Source of the DNA: Vespa crabro
Taxonomy: Eukaryota; Arthropoda; Insecta; Hymenoptera; Vespidae
NCBI RefSeq assembly: GCF_910589235.1
Contig: NC_060977.1
Span: 814,501 to 878,500, forward strand
Reading direction: 5' to 3'
Length of the DNA: 64,000 nucleotides
Below the pieces are notes generated by a model. That model was not told where the DNA came from, made no database searches, and worked only from the letters and a program-made list of their open reading frames with translations. Positions 25,062-38,178 of this stretch are shown here, in pieces. Position numbers and translations under genes: made by a program. Position 1 is the stretch's first letter; each line of letters starts with the position of its first letter.

Positions 25062-26165
25062 GAGAAGCAAGGTTAAAGAGAGAGAGAGGGAGAGAGAAAG
25101 AGGCGACGAGGACGGCGGCGGCGACTTGAGAGTTTATGACGCGATTAAATGTGTCGAGCGCTAATTGCTTTTTTTACGGGCACCGGCGCACGAAAAAACC
25201 GATCGAACCAAACGTTCATATCGGCGCGTTCCTCGAGCTCTCGCGCGTGTCACGTCGAATCGATCGTAAAAAGCGCACCGGTGTGCGCGCCTGAGGGCCA
25301 CCGTGCGTGTGCCGTCTTTGGCCGCCTCGAAAATCCGGCATTCGATATTATTGCCTCTGAAATATTAATGAACGGGGAGTGTTCCTTCCTCTATTCTTTT
25401 TCATTCGTCCGCAAAACCGAATACGTTACTTTGTCTTTAATCCGACGTTGTGTGGGCCTCCTTTTGGCTCTGTGCCTTGATATTCATTGCTTCCTCTACT
25501 ATTTCTTTTTTTTTTTTTTTTTTTTTTGTTTTTTTTCCTTCCTTTTTTCTATTAACGGCGCAAGTTAATAACATTGTATCTCCGATGTGAAAGATTCGAA
25601 AATCGAAAAGGTTTTATTAGCTTCACGCTTATAATAGAGACACTTTTATTATATATATCTCTCTCTCTCTCTGTAGAGAGAGAGACGTACTTTCAAAATT
25701 TCAAGGAACGTATGTCCAAGATTTCGAGTATCGTGAGAGAAAATTTCTCTCTTTGCTTCTTCTGGCTGATTGAGGCCAGTTTTCGAGCGTGGCTGGTGCC
25801 ACCTTTTGCTTTAGCACGAACGGTAATTAGAAGCGCGTTGCCTCGGTATCTTCCGTGTCGTACGTACATTCGTCCGTGTGGGAAGTTGGCCGAGTGTGGA
25901 GAATGCGGAGGTATTTCCGGCAATTGCCGGATAATTGGGCAGAGTCATGCGAGGATCACCGTTCGCCCTTTAATCGGCCGCTCGTTCGTTCGAGAAACGA
26001 GAGCCAAAGTGTTTGAAGCTTTCGTGCCTATTCGAATATACCGATGCTCACGTGCGTATACCAACGTCCTTCGATCAGGCCTGAAACATAATCGCGATAA
26101 AGGCGGATAACGTTAATTGATAAGACAAATTATACCGAGACCTATATCTTCTTAATCTCTCTCTT

Positions 26166-26198
<33 letters not shown>

Positions 26199-26580
26199 TC
26201 CTGTCTGTATCAAAAAGGCCGTAAAATAATTGGACGCGTCGAGAAAATAAAATGCTGACACAAATTTACGACTCTTGGTGAAAACAAAGTTTCATACATA
26301 TATTTCAATTCGTCCTATTCAAGAAATATATAGAAATGTATTCTTCTTCTTTAGCCGCATTGTTTCTATACAAATTTCGAGACTAGGAAAACTTTCGACC
26401 TCGAAGGAATTCCATTCGTAAGGGTGCCGACCTTGAGGTGAAAGTAACCACCCACCCTTAAGCACGAGTTCACCCTCCCTTCCGACCCTTCCGAGCGCAC
26501 GACGATAGTCTCGGCGTCTCTGTACCTTTTCCTATTCTACGAATCGTCGAAAGACAAAAGAGCCGAGAGGCAAGCGGGAT

Positions 26581-26582
<2 letters not shown>

Positions 26583-26634
<52 letters not shown>

Positions 26635-26639
26635 AGAAG
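26583..26639. repeat. (GA)n microsatellite
   Basis: A GA dinucleotide run of more than 50 bases at the edge of a purine-rich belt (26.5-27.3 kb). Confidence 0.95.
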
Positions 26640-26907
26640 GGGTGGGTGGGGAGAAGATGTTCTTGAGTTTCTCGTTAAAGGATTTTCGAAAAATGAAAGG
26701 GGAAGAAGTAAGGAGGTTAGGTTCTCCGGTGGCGTCCTCTGGCGAGCTCTTCGCCAATCGATACGAGGGTTCGAGGGTAGACGTATCTTCGAGATGGGGG
26801 ATTAGGGTGCGGCGACGTTGCACGACGGCCCGGAGAGACCAAGAAGAGGAGAAGGCGAAGTGGTAGTAGGAGGACGAAGGGGTGAGAAAGAGAAAGGGAG
26901 ATAAAGG

Positions 26908-26941
<34 letters not shown>

Positions 26942-27278
26942 AAAGCCTCGCGGATCGTGGAGGGCGCAAAGAGGGTCGATTCAGCGCTGGACCAAGGTCC
27001 ACTCTCACTTGCCGGCGCAGAGGGAGAAGACGTAGACGAGTCGGTGGAGAGACCGAGCTGAGGCTGAGGGAAGTTACGGGGCAAAGGGGCCAAGGGAAGA
27101 AAGGAGATCGCTGCCCTGGGAGGGGAGAAGAGCAGCGAAAGAGCGAGCGAGAGGAAAAGAGAAGGAGCAAAGGGAGGACAAGAGTGAGAGCGAATCGAGA
27201 GCGAGAGTGAGATTGGCTTGCCGGGTGAGCCGAACGGGGTGAGACGCTAAAGGGTTCTCTCGTCCTCCCTCTTTCGTG

Positions 27279-27331
<53 letters not shown>
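27279..27331. repeat. (CT)n microsatellite
   Basis: A CT dinucleotide run of about 50 bases, opposite in orientation to the GA tract 0.7 kb to the left, so the two could pair in single-stranded form. Confidence 0.95.
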
Positions 27332-27337
<6 letters not shown>

Positions 27338-30300
27338 GCCCGGAGAAAGTGAACAGTGGTGATCAACTTGGACTTTCCTCCAAAGTCCAAAGCTCATCAC
27401 TTTTCTTTTTTTCAAATTACATCTATCATGCGAATTACCGTGATCGACGTTACGTAAAAAAATTTAACCGCCATCTATCACCGTCTGCACGGCGAGAACT
27501 TGCACGTTCTTCCTGGCTCGCGAGTAAACGAGCTCTTTTCTTTTCTCGATCTTTCCTCGTCACGCGAATGTCGACTCGAAATCGTATAGCATTTTCTAAT
27601 TCCCGAGGTGGCTCGTTTCGCGTCGACTCGATACGAGTAAGAGATCGTAATTGCGTGTATCGGGGCTACCAGTAAAGTTGGTAGCGGTCGAAGAGCTCGC
27701 AATTATGTTGTTTGCGTTATGCATACAAATATCAACGGTAGTAATCTGTCTGCCGTAGCATTCCGTAAAATCCCCGTAGCTTTTCGCGCTTAAAACCGAT
27801 TGCCTGTAGAAACGTTGGCTCTACGTTGACTTTTCCTTTGTTCTTTAATACATTTTATATCGGTCTCTTGTGCGCAAAATTACCCTCTACTTTTCCCTAC
27901 AAAACCAATGAATAATACGTGCGAAGTAACGATGATACCGAGTATTCTCGATTTGACTATTTTTGAAAATAAATCCATTATCTTTTCGATGCGAGTCGAA
28001 ACGGAGTGTAGGTTGAAAAATAGAAGAAGAGCCATTGACTTTTCTGAAATTTTCTTTCACGAAGGAACAAGCTTCGAAAGAAAATACCTCTTTTCGGTAA
28101 TGCGGTCCACTCGAAAGGCGGAACGAGGCAGCCTCGTGGAACGCACCGAAGGAAGGGAGAAAGAAGAAACGCTGAAAAGGAAGAAGGGGAAGAGGCTCTA
28201 TTAGAGCTCGAAGAAAAACAAAGCGTCGGCAAAAAACATGGAGAGACGCCTCCCCTTTAAGTAACTCCGTGGAAAGTCACTCGACGAGTATTGTCTACGT
28301 GAGCCACGGTCGTACTGCCACTGGAAATTATAATTAAGGGGGTAGAAAATTTGGAATCATCGGCCATCTTCGTTGTGCCGAGGCAAAGAGCTTTTGCCTT
28401 TGCGAAGGAGAAATAGGCGCGACGCTAGGGATTTCAATTAATTAAAGAAGAGAGGGCACGTAGGTGAGGGCCAAAAGTCGATCGTCGAATCGATAAGACC
28501 GAGCGCGTCGCGAAGTAATCCGAAGTAATCGAAACGTGACAGAATCAATTTTAAGAAATTTCATTTATCGATTTGAAGAAAAAAAAAGGAAACGAAAAAG
28601 AATGGATAAAATCTCTTGCGCAAAGTTGTATAAAGTTGTAAATAAGTTTTTACATTTGGCCACGATCTTGCGAGTAAAACGTATTCATAAAAGTAAGATA
28701 ATTATCAGTTGGCGAGAGACAAGGTTTCAACGTTGGCATTACGGATGGTCTTCCTAAGCAAGGAAAAGGGAAGATAAAAGGGAAAAGAATTTTATGGACG
28801 CAGCGTATTCGGCGCGGTACGTAAAGCGCGTAGGGAATCGAAAGGAGGGGAAAAGCATTCGAGAGATTGGAAAAAGACGAGCATGCAAATGGACCGGCCG
28901 CTTGAATTTTCTCCGAGCTCCTACGCGATTGCGTGCTTGTGTGCGAATTTGCGCGTGTGTATTTGTAAATACAGGGTGCGCGAGCACGTTTCCTCCTACG
29001 TACTCGTTTACGAGCGCATGTAGAGGCGTATTCGAGGAGACGAACCGTCCATCCTTCCAACGTAAAACGAAACTAAGGGAAATTGACCGGCACACAGTGG
29101 TTCTCCGATCTTTCGACGATCTTTTTTTTTTCTTTCTTCTTATACTTTTTATACATCGTTTCTCTTTCATTAAAATTAAATAATAAGCAGGTCGAGGCAA
29201 AGGTATTATTCGGCGCAAATTCGTTAGCCGCAAACTTTTAGTTAGATACTTTAAAAGAAGTCGATGGATGAGGAACTAATCCAAAAAAGTACGAACCGAT
29301 TTTAAGCAATCGCTATTTGGCTATAATTTCAGAAGGTCCGTCCCTAGGGCCAATTAACTTAATGGATTTCACGATATTTTCCACGTAGACTTTTCCACGT
29401 GTAAAGGGGCATTATACCGTCGAATGGCTCGTAAAAAAGTAACAGGAAAATTTAATTGTTTTAGGTGTCGTTTATATAGCCCTTGTTGTCGCGTTAAATT
29501 CATCGTCTTTCGTCATCGTCAACGACGAATGAAAACTTTTTTTCTCGCGTTTGCGATCTGAAAGATGATAAGTCATTGGAAACGAAGAATTCTTCGAAAG
29601 GCGGAAAAATTTCTTCGTGGTTGGGAAAGAAAAAATAAGGGAAAGAAAAAAAGTATAGGATCGATAGATCGACGAATAAAAAAAAGGCACGAGGAGCAAG
29701 GTAGAGCCTAAAACTGGCTTCCTTCGGGAAAGACGGATGCAAAAGGCGAAGTACTGCGAGAGGGGTTGGCCGGCTAAGAGAGAGGGAGAGAGAGAGAGGG
29801 AGAGAGAGAAAGACTCGACGGAGATGGAGGAGGAGGAAAAGGTGGTGGTAAGGTGGTGGGGGTGGGAGGGTGAAAGAGAGAGGAGGGTTGATATCGGTGA
29901 GAAGGTGAGCTTCGGAACGCAATGTCCGGCCTGGTCCAGCCGTCGGAGATGCGAGTATTGATCTAGGCTCAGACCCAACCACCCTTTTCTCCCTCCTCGG
30001 CCACCTCCGGCCACCTCCTTCGTCTCCTTCGTCTCCGCCTCATCGCGAAGCCACCCCTGCTTGTTCCTAGGGGGTCGCGTCGGCCAAGGAGAGAAAGGGA
30101 TGCTCGATGCACGAGGTAAGAGTAAGTGAGAAGGAGAGAAAGTATTGACTAGAATGAGACGGAGCGTCGACTCTCGGTCGAGAGCAAGAGAGGGAAAGAA
30201 GAGAAGAGGGTCGAAGGCGGAGGACCTCGAAGTCCGGCTTTCCGAGCTGCCCCTTCAGCTACGCACGTTCACTCTCACCTCCGGTCTCCTCCTCTTACAT

Positions 30301-30719
30301 TAGACACGCTGCAGCGGTTCTCATTCTCAAGCTCAACCTAGTTACTTCTACCCCCACAAATTTATACATTCTCAAACTTGTTGTCACTCTCTTATTTGAT
30401 AGGTTTTAATATACAAATAGACCGAAACGTTCCAACGAATAACTTTTCTTTTACTCGATAGAATTGCTTTTTATACGCGCGAGATTAGCGAGATAGATTT
30501 TTTTTATCGATCGATAATCGTGAAAATACACTGGGAAAGGCTCGAGATCGAAAACAGCCACACCCTAAAACCTCATCGAGATATCGAGAATTTGCAAAAG
30601 TTATTCGATCAGAGCGTAACAATGTTTGAAACAAACCGTAAAGACGTTCAACGGAGAAACGGAATATCGTATAACTGAAAAAGGAAGAGCCACCGACGAT
30701 AACGAACGTACGAACTTAC

Positions 30720-30802
30720 TCGAATCTCAATAAATTCAGTCCCCGGTTGGCCGTGTAGGTTCTTGCACGGTGCGGCTCGGAGATTAGTATTAATTTATAG
30801 CT
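30720..30802 (-). CDS. Candidate coding exon of an unidentified minus-strand gene
   Basis: An 83-nt segment bounded by a good acceptor (tttctgtcgtatcatgcag) and a consensus donor (TTCGA|gtaagt). Only one of three frames is open, reading SYKLILISEPHRARTYTANR then GLNLLRF with two bases left over. I do not recognise the protein. It could be an N-proximal exon of the same gene as the segments at 20.3 to 12.7 kb, since the strand agrees and the leftover GA can be completed by the 20.5-kb segment. The linkage is inference across 10 kb. Confidence 0.45.
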
Positions 30803-33800
30803 CTGCATGATACGACAGAAAGGTGGCGAGATAGGGACGCCGGTTTTCAAAAGGAAACGAGTGAAAAGTGAAATCTCGCGATTCGTAAAAAACTTTCGTA
30901 AGTTATCTCAATTGATTATATTTTGTTATTTCGTTCGATTATACGAACGTACGTATATACGTTAATTCTTGGAAGAAAAAAGAGAAGCGAAAGAAAGGAA
31001 AGATTTTTCATTATGGAAAGCAAACTACCGATCATAAATATTAACGCGAACTCTTTTTCTCTCTCAGCACGGTCTTTTTTATTAACTCGCGTAGAGCCTT
31101 AAGATGCGGTCGTCGGTATGACGGAAACCGGCCGAAAAGACTTTTATCGTCCTTATGGCGTTATCTTATTAAGCGTGTAACGGAGGGATGCTGGGTGAAT
31201 GGTCGCGACCGCGCGGCAAGGAAGAAAAATGAAGAGGAGACGAGAACCTACCCCACGGTCCATCGGTCATCGCCCAAAACCATCCCATTTTTCTCTTCCC
31301 TGACTCTATTCGTCTTCTTTTTCCTTAAACAAGAAACTTTTTACTTTCTCTTTTTTTTTTACGGCGCGCGAGCGCGCTTCACGCTTCTCTTATCGTTAGT
31401 TAATGAATTTGTCACGTAAACTGTGAGATTTCATTTTGCGTCTGTCAAAGCGCGCAATGATTTTACATGACAAAAGAGTTTTTACTCTTCGTACAGAAAA
31501 ATACCGCTTTGGTAGAAAATTTGTACGTATATAATAAAGTTTGACATTTATTTAGCCATAGATATATAGTTGGGTAGCAATGGATATAGAAGCGTTGAAA
31601 ACGGGAAGTGAAATTGAAATCGGTCTCGACCTCTCGACCTCGAGTCGAGGAGGACGATCTCTCGAGGAAGCTCGCGAGGGACTCCGGGCAAAGGAGCCCT
31701 GCGACCCAGTCCCGAAGACTTTGACCCACATCATATCGCTCGTTTTTGCCTTTACCTTCTCCTTCTAAGTTTCTTCCCTCTCGAGACTATTATCTTAATC
31801 CCATACCTCCTCTTTAAGGGTCGTCTTCTTCGAGTTCGGTCGCTGCCACTGTCGCGCAACAAACGCGTACGCACGATTCCCGAGATCCAAGAAGTAATTC
31901 TGTCATCCGATCGAAACTTTTTCCTCGATAAAATGAAAACGGAAAAAAAGAAGAAGAAGAAGAAGAAGAAGAAGATGAAGAAGAAGAGGAAGAAGAAAAA
32001 AAAGAAAGAAGACGAGGCATTTACTGTAAAACCGTAAACTCGTACGATCCTCTCTCGAGTATCTATGAAAATGGAAAATAATCTGATCGATATAAAACCG
32101 ATATACATAAAATCCTGCATAAAAGTCGACTGCACCGATACAGATAAAACTTAGAAACTTGTGTAAAATCGCTACTTCAACGAGAAAGTCCCTCGTAATA
32201 CAATGAATGCGCGTTCGAAAGGTACTTGAAAAAAGTTATACGACGCATAAATCTCTTTGACTTCATCCTCTCTTTTGTCGTAGGACTTTTCGTAAGAACA
32301 ACCGGATAGACACGTGTTGGTTGAAATAATTCTAAAGGCAAAAGATCTTGATAAAGGGCAAAGGGAAAATAGGATTTTCTCGTTAAATACAAAGTCAGAT
32401 TTATTTACCCACACGTTGAAATCTGATTTGGCTCGCGACCACAGATTCGAACCGAGTAGGATGAGGAAAGGTACCACGAACGAGCGGAGATATCGTTTCA
32501 GGTTCGTGAAACGGGCTCAATGTTGGACCACCAGCGGTTCACCGTAGGCGCGTTTCGGTCTCGCACACTGACCGACATTCCTGCGGTTACGAGGAATGTC
32601 GGTGTACCGACAAAAGCCCCTCGCTTGACCCGCGGTGTAAGATTAAAAATCGTGTTACGCGCGTTCGTTTCGTAGAAGGAAGAGAAAGGAGAAGGAGGAG
32701 AAGGAAGAGGAGGAGGAAGAGGAGGAGTTCGTTAAAGGGTAGTTCCGTAATCAAAGAAAAGCGAAGAGATGTGCTTTTCGTTCCGCGGCAAGAGAAAGAG
32801 AAGAATACGTTAATACGTCCTTCGACCGTTTCCTTCCTGACCTTACCTCGTTTTGCTAATTCGTTAATGACCTCGCACAGCTCCAACCGGCCCGGTTCAC
32901 TCCTTGTCCCGTATTATCGTTGCCGTTGCTTTCGCCGCTGCTTTCGCGGTCCAAAGAGCGCGATTACAAGTTTAAGGTAGCCGACGCCACTCGACTAACG
33001 CTGAGCGAAAGGAGAGCCAACCGATCAAGAGCGGTACTCGACTCCTCGTAAAATTATCCGTAATAAAACCGTGATTTACGTCTACGTTCTTGAAAAGCGG
33101 ATCGTTTAAGCGCTCCAGCTCCTTTCTCTTTTCTTCGTTCCTTCCTTCGTTTCGTCGATCGAACATGACGAGGTTGTCGATGACGACGACGACGACGACA
33201 ACGACGGCTAATTCCCTTGAGAAACGCTCTGACCTTTCGACGAAAGAAAAAAGTATCGAGAACAAAAATTCTAAAGTAAAGGTTAAAGTCGCTTTAAGAA
33301 CGACATACGGGTGACGGGTCTCATTAAAATCGTATAAAAAACAAACGCGTGTTTGTAGATCTAAATTTCGTTATGATATTAGGCTCAGAGATCATCACGG
33401 AGATCAAAGTATGCGAACAAACGCGCTCGAATCTCGTAACTTTGGATTAACGCGTTTCTCATAAACTTAAAACGCCGCGAAGTAAAAAGCCATTCCATTT
33501 CACAAGTATTTTTTTCTCTCTTTTCTTTCTTTCTTTCTTTTTTTTTTCCCTTTTTTCTTTCGTATTTCTCGATATACATACGGAAGGGGAATTTCCAATG
33601 GTGCTGCTCGTAAACTTTTGTGAGACGCGTATGACGTAAGCGTAAAGTAGAACGCGCGGCTTCCATAAGTCGTAAAAAGGGCCTATAAAATTGTACGTCT
33701 ACCCTCGAAACGAGTCCACGGCAATTTCATATATTTACGACAATCCTCCCGAGTCATGAAACTAACATTAGAATATATCTTTTCTCTTACCGTTAAGCCG

Positions 33801-34049
33801 ACGACATCGTAGAGAAATCGCTTATTAACTATGATAATTAATGATTCGTTAAAGATTCATCGATAAAAATGTCATCATTTTCAATATTGAAATAAAACAA
33901 TTTTTGTTCCTTTTAATATTTCTAAGAGGATTTCTCTTCGGTCGTATTCTTGTATTCGTAAACTGATCCATGGGAGATGAGAAAATGTCACGGGAAGCCA
34001 AGGAGTAGAGAGGAAATTGTCTATTAAAAAAACGACGAGACCCGATCAT
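30803..34049. other. Intergenic or 5' part of the unidentified gene
   Basis: An open stretch at 31560-31768 reads plausibly on both strands without paired splice sites. (AAG)n/(CTT)n lies at 31949-32005 and a GAGGA-rich run at 32680-32726. This is the likely interval between the pico 3' end and the start of the downstream minus-strand gene. No promoter element is assignable. Confidence 0.4.
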
Positions 34050-34985
34050 TGAAATATACCAAAAATTTATTTACATAAAAACATGAATATAATACCTGTA
34101 ATATTTCAACTGCTGCGCATTTTTCCATGTGGTAAAATACCCAACCAACTGGCGACGAGTCTCAAAATAATGGTATTGTCACGATATTAAGGTCGAACAC
34201 ACTTCCACGGTGAGAAACAACTCGTAAGAATCTAAATCTAGGCTATATCAAAATTATGAATAAAATGAAAGGTAGTAAACGAAAAATAATAATAATAATA
34301 AAAAAAAAAAAAAAAGGATCGGCAAATTCAGCCGATCTGAAAAACAACGATATTCTATAGACGAATTCATAGAAAAGTTCCGTTCGCTCTTAATTTTCTT
34401 CGCACGAATTTAATTTTATCTTGGCTTTGATAAAAAGGAAAACAAACAAAAAATTATATCTGTAGAGTGTAAAAGTTTAAAGAAGACTAAAGATCCGTCT
34501 ACAGAATGTGATTTCTCTCCTTGTATCCTCCCATAAATAATTGCGTTTTATATTAAATCAGTCACGATATCTTCGATAATAATTTTCTTCGTAGTTATCA
34601 TTCGTTACAATATTTACAGAAACATACGTACAACTTAGGAAATATAAGTGAAAAAGGTACGATATAACGATAAAAGTATTACGATCGTCATCCTTATCAT
34701 TGGCAATAATAATAATTTCCTCATTTCGTGTAATCTTCATCGTAATTAATTAACAGAGCTATGGATCGTCGGGAATTTGCACGGTCTTACACGTTCGCCG
34801 ATTCTTTTAAGATTTTTCTTTTTCTCTCTTTTTTTTTTTTTTTTTTTTTTTCTTTCACGCTAAGTGCTCTTCGAGAGCGAATTTCGATTTTTCTCTAAAT
34901 TTATCTACCTATTACATTTTTTCTCTCCCTCTTTTTTTTTGTGTTTTTTCTTTTTAATCAATTTCTTAGATCTTACTTTATATAT

Positions 34986-35011
34986 ATGTGTGTATATATA
35001 TATACACACAT
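34986..35011. repeat. 26-nt perfect palindrome (GTGTG-TATATA-CACAC)
   Basis: A TG/TA/CA run that is exactly its own reverse complement. It lies in the probable pico 3' UTR or flank. Confidence 0.9.
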
Positions 35012-35174
35012 CGATCCCTTTTACCGAGAAAAGAATTTTATTCTATCTCAATCGATCCAAAAGGAATAGAAGAAAAATGGCGAGTTTTCGCGCCATACAC
35101 ACGCATACGAGTCAAAGTCTACAATCTCCGTCGCGTATCGCGGTTTCGCATACCAAATCGATTTGTCATCGACG

Positions 35175-35214
35175 TTACGTACGTACGTACGTATGTACGT
35201 CGAACGTACGTACG
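35175..35214. repeat. ACGT tetranucleotide repeat
   Basis: About nine ACGT units, interrupted by TATG and CGA. The unit is self-complementary, so the tract can fold on either strand. Confidence 0.9.
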
Positions 35215-35751
35215 ACCAAGACGATCGTCGAACGACGAACGGTGAGCAAACATTTAAAGGCTTCAAACCACTAAGCCAATGACTCTTCGCTTTTAAAGAA
35301 TGCTTTTCCCATCCTTAAATCTCGTACGTAGCTTATAGCATAGAATAAAATAAAAAAGAAGAAAAAGAAAAGAAAAGAAAAGAAAAGAAAAGAAAAAATC
35401 CTTCCTTCCTTCCTTGCGACATTGCTAGCTCTTAAGGATTATCGCTTTAGCGCACACAGATAAACAGTGACAAAGAGAAATAGATGGACAGACAGAGAAA
35501 GAGATTAGAATGAGCTGAGAGACATACGAACGATATTTTCGTAGAAATTCACGTATGAAAAGTTCTGACGTTAAATCGGCTTAGTCCCATAGATCGGTAT
35601 ATATCAATCTCAAAAATTATTTTATATTATTGGTTCAGTTTGATTAGACCGCGTTAATTGTTAAGACGCGAAACGCGGATTCACACTTATAATCGACACA
35701 TCGACATTTCTGCTCGTTACAAGTCGGTTCTGTTATTTTTATTTACTTCTT

Positions 35752-35782
<31 letters not shown>

Positions 35783-37083
35783 GTGTTCGATATACGATAG
35801 CCTGTGTTATAGCGATGTACATAATATGTACCAAAGGAATTCGAGTCTCGTAGACTCGTTTGAATGAATTTCAAAGGTTGCGCGGTCGATGAAAAATCGC
35901 GATACTAAGCTGAGAGCAGAGAGTACGAGGGGTGTCGGCCCTTAAAGTTTTCCAAAAATCGAGATAAAAAAGTATATATCAGACTTATTACGGTATACGA
36001 TCATCGTACGTCCAAGTGTTACGAGTTTGTTCGTTTATCATTGCTGAAAATTCCATTGACGATTACGCGCAAGTAATGTCGGACATCGATCCATCTCGCG
36101 TCAAAGCGATTCGATTTCCATCTTCGTCGTCTTTGTCCCTGCTCGAATCGATAAAATATTTTTTCTTCTTTTTTTTTATTTTTTTTTTTTTTTATTTTTT
36201 TATTTTTTTTTTCGTCGCTCGTTTCATCCTTCCTAAGGACGACGTAAAGAAAGGGAGTGCACGATGCACGTTATACAGGTATATATAGTATATATTATAC
36301 GCAGGTGTCGTCGGGGTTACGACGATCGAAGTTTCATCGTTCTCCGCGATAGAGTAGCTCGTACTTTGTTTAAATTGCCACCTTGATCTCCCATTTCCTT
36401 CGTCTTCTATGGCTGGGAAATATATACACACACGTAATCGTATATCGTTTCCATACTCGGCGATATTTTTTTATCATTTCGAAAAAAGAAGAAGAAGAAG
36501 AAGAAGAAGAAGAAGAAGAAGAAGAAGAAGGAGCAAGCGGACACGATCATCTTGCTTTCATAGCTTCAATATGTATACATATACATGTCTTTATGTATAT
36601 CATTAAGAATGAAACAAAGCGAACGAAGAAAAAAATGGCATAAACGAGATCTCATGTTTGTAAATACATACGTATACTTATAGTATCTGTATAATCGCGA
36701 TGAAAAGAGTACACGAGTTTCGAACTCTCGAAGGAACTCATCTCCTCCCTCGAAGACGAATATGTAAAAGAGAATTCGACATTCTCGTGTCTCTCGAGAA
36801 ACGAATAAAAATCGTTTATTTTCTTTTTATTCCTAATTCATCGTGTCCACGTCGTTAGAGCGTACTTCGAAGGATACGGCATACCTACACATACAGCATC
36901 ATTGTCAATTATATCGATATAAACACACATATGTATTAGTTTCTATATACATGTATACCTATGTATAAGGATCCTTTATTAAAAGCGCAAACGTCGATGA
37001 GTGGCGCGCTAACTTTCCTATCGATGTTACCCATTTTTTTTCTTTTTCTTTTATTTACTGCGTTGTAAAGCACCTTGGTTATT

Positions 37084-37123
37084 GGGAGGGGTGGGTTGGG
37101 GTGGGGTGGGGTGGGGTGGGGGG
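37084..37123 (+). repeat. GGGGT tandem repeat (G-quadruplex motif)
   Basis: Four to five copies of GGGGT flanked by further G runs. On the pico transcript strand this is (CCCCA)n. Confidence 0.95.
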
Positions 37124-38178
37124 AGAAAGAAAAAAGAAAGAAAGAAAGAAAGGAAAGGAAAGGAAAGAAGAGCGCCTCCGATTCGCGAGAGAACATATGC
37201 AAAAACGAACAGTCGGAAGCGCGAGCATAATCAACACCGTACGACGACGCTTCCTCTTAATATTTTGTTTTTTTTTTCTTTTTTTTTTTCTTTTTTTCTC
37301 TTTTTTTTTTTTATTATCAAGCGAAACGATGCGCATTAGCATTCGATCGCTTTACGATCGTTCGACTAATAACGCGTCCTTCCCCTATCTCCGTTACACA
37401 AGAAAGTACTCTTCTTCTTTTTAGCGAGCAGGCAGGACCTAAGCTTTATATTATATCACATCGTTAACGAGTGCGGCAGTGTTTTCTACGTGTCGAGTAG
37501 CGACCTTAAATCGAGCATTAAGCACGGCATCTACTCGAAGCACGATATCATCTCTTTCGAGATTATTTTTCAACAGCGATCAACGTTTCCTATCGGACAC
37601 AACCATCACGACGTTTCTCGAATAGGAAACGTTACAAGACGATCAAAGATAAACTTTCATTTGTCAAGCAGCGTCCCATATTTGCAAAGGATACAAAAGT
37701 AATGCGCGCTTGGAGAAAAATTGGTAGGACTTGAATGATAAAGCTTTGTTTTTATCTGACGCTGATATTCGCGCTGACATCGAACGTCTTTACGATATCG
37801 ACGTAACAAACGAAGGGACTCGCTCGTATCCTATCTTTGAATCCATTTCGTTTTATAGGATAAAGTAAATTTTATCGGTCATTGATATCGTAAGAAAGAT
37901 TCGACGAAGAGCGATAAAGCGAAGCTTAATCTTTTCGTGAGAGAAAGAGAGAATGTGTGAAAGAGAGAGAAAAGGAAAGTGCTCTCTCTCTCTCTCTTTC
38001 CCTCTCTCTCGATTCGTTTTGAAATCAGGTAGCGAGGCGAAGCAACGTCGAAGCTAACGCTGGACCACAAAAGGGATGGAAGAAAAGGGTGAAAAATTCT
38101 CCTTTATCAGTCCTTCCACCAGCCGCACAAGCAGCAATACCATCGCCTCTCCGGATGAGGTTGTATTATCTGCTATTG

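Larger units (their letters stand above)
20511..30719. other. Probable long intron or intergenic DNA; no supported gene
   Basis: Contains a GA-rich, low-complexity belt at 26.5-30.2 kb with several long GA/CT tracts (26583-26639, 26908-26940, 27279-27331, 29778-29812), earlier tracts (25023-25064, 25660-25684, 26155-26200), a tandem GAGCGAGCG-type repeat (21319-21393) and a 9-bp inverted repeat (22685-22708). Open frames here lack paired splice sites. Confidence 0.5.
34050..38178 (-). other. Probable long 3' UTR of pico / 3' flank
   Basis: There is no coding frame of note here. The region is visibly more AT-rich than the neighbouring intergenic DNA and holds many poly(T) runs on the plus strand. 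Read on the pico strand, AATAAA signals occur near 36814-36835 (a proximal end about 1.35 kb after the stop) and near 34065-34080 (a distal end about 4.1 kb after the stop). It contains a CT tract (37981-38008), a G-quadruplex block (37084-37123), a (GAA)n tract (36486-36530), an ACGT repeat (35175-35214) and a 26-nt palindrome (34986-35011). The UTR extent is inferred. Confidence 0.45.
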
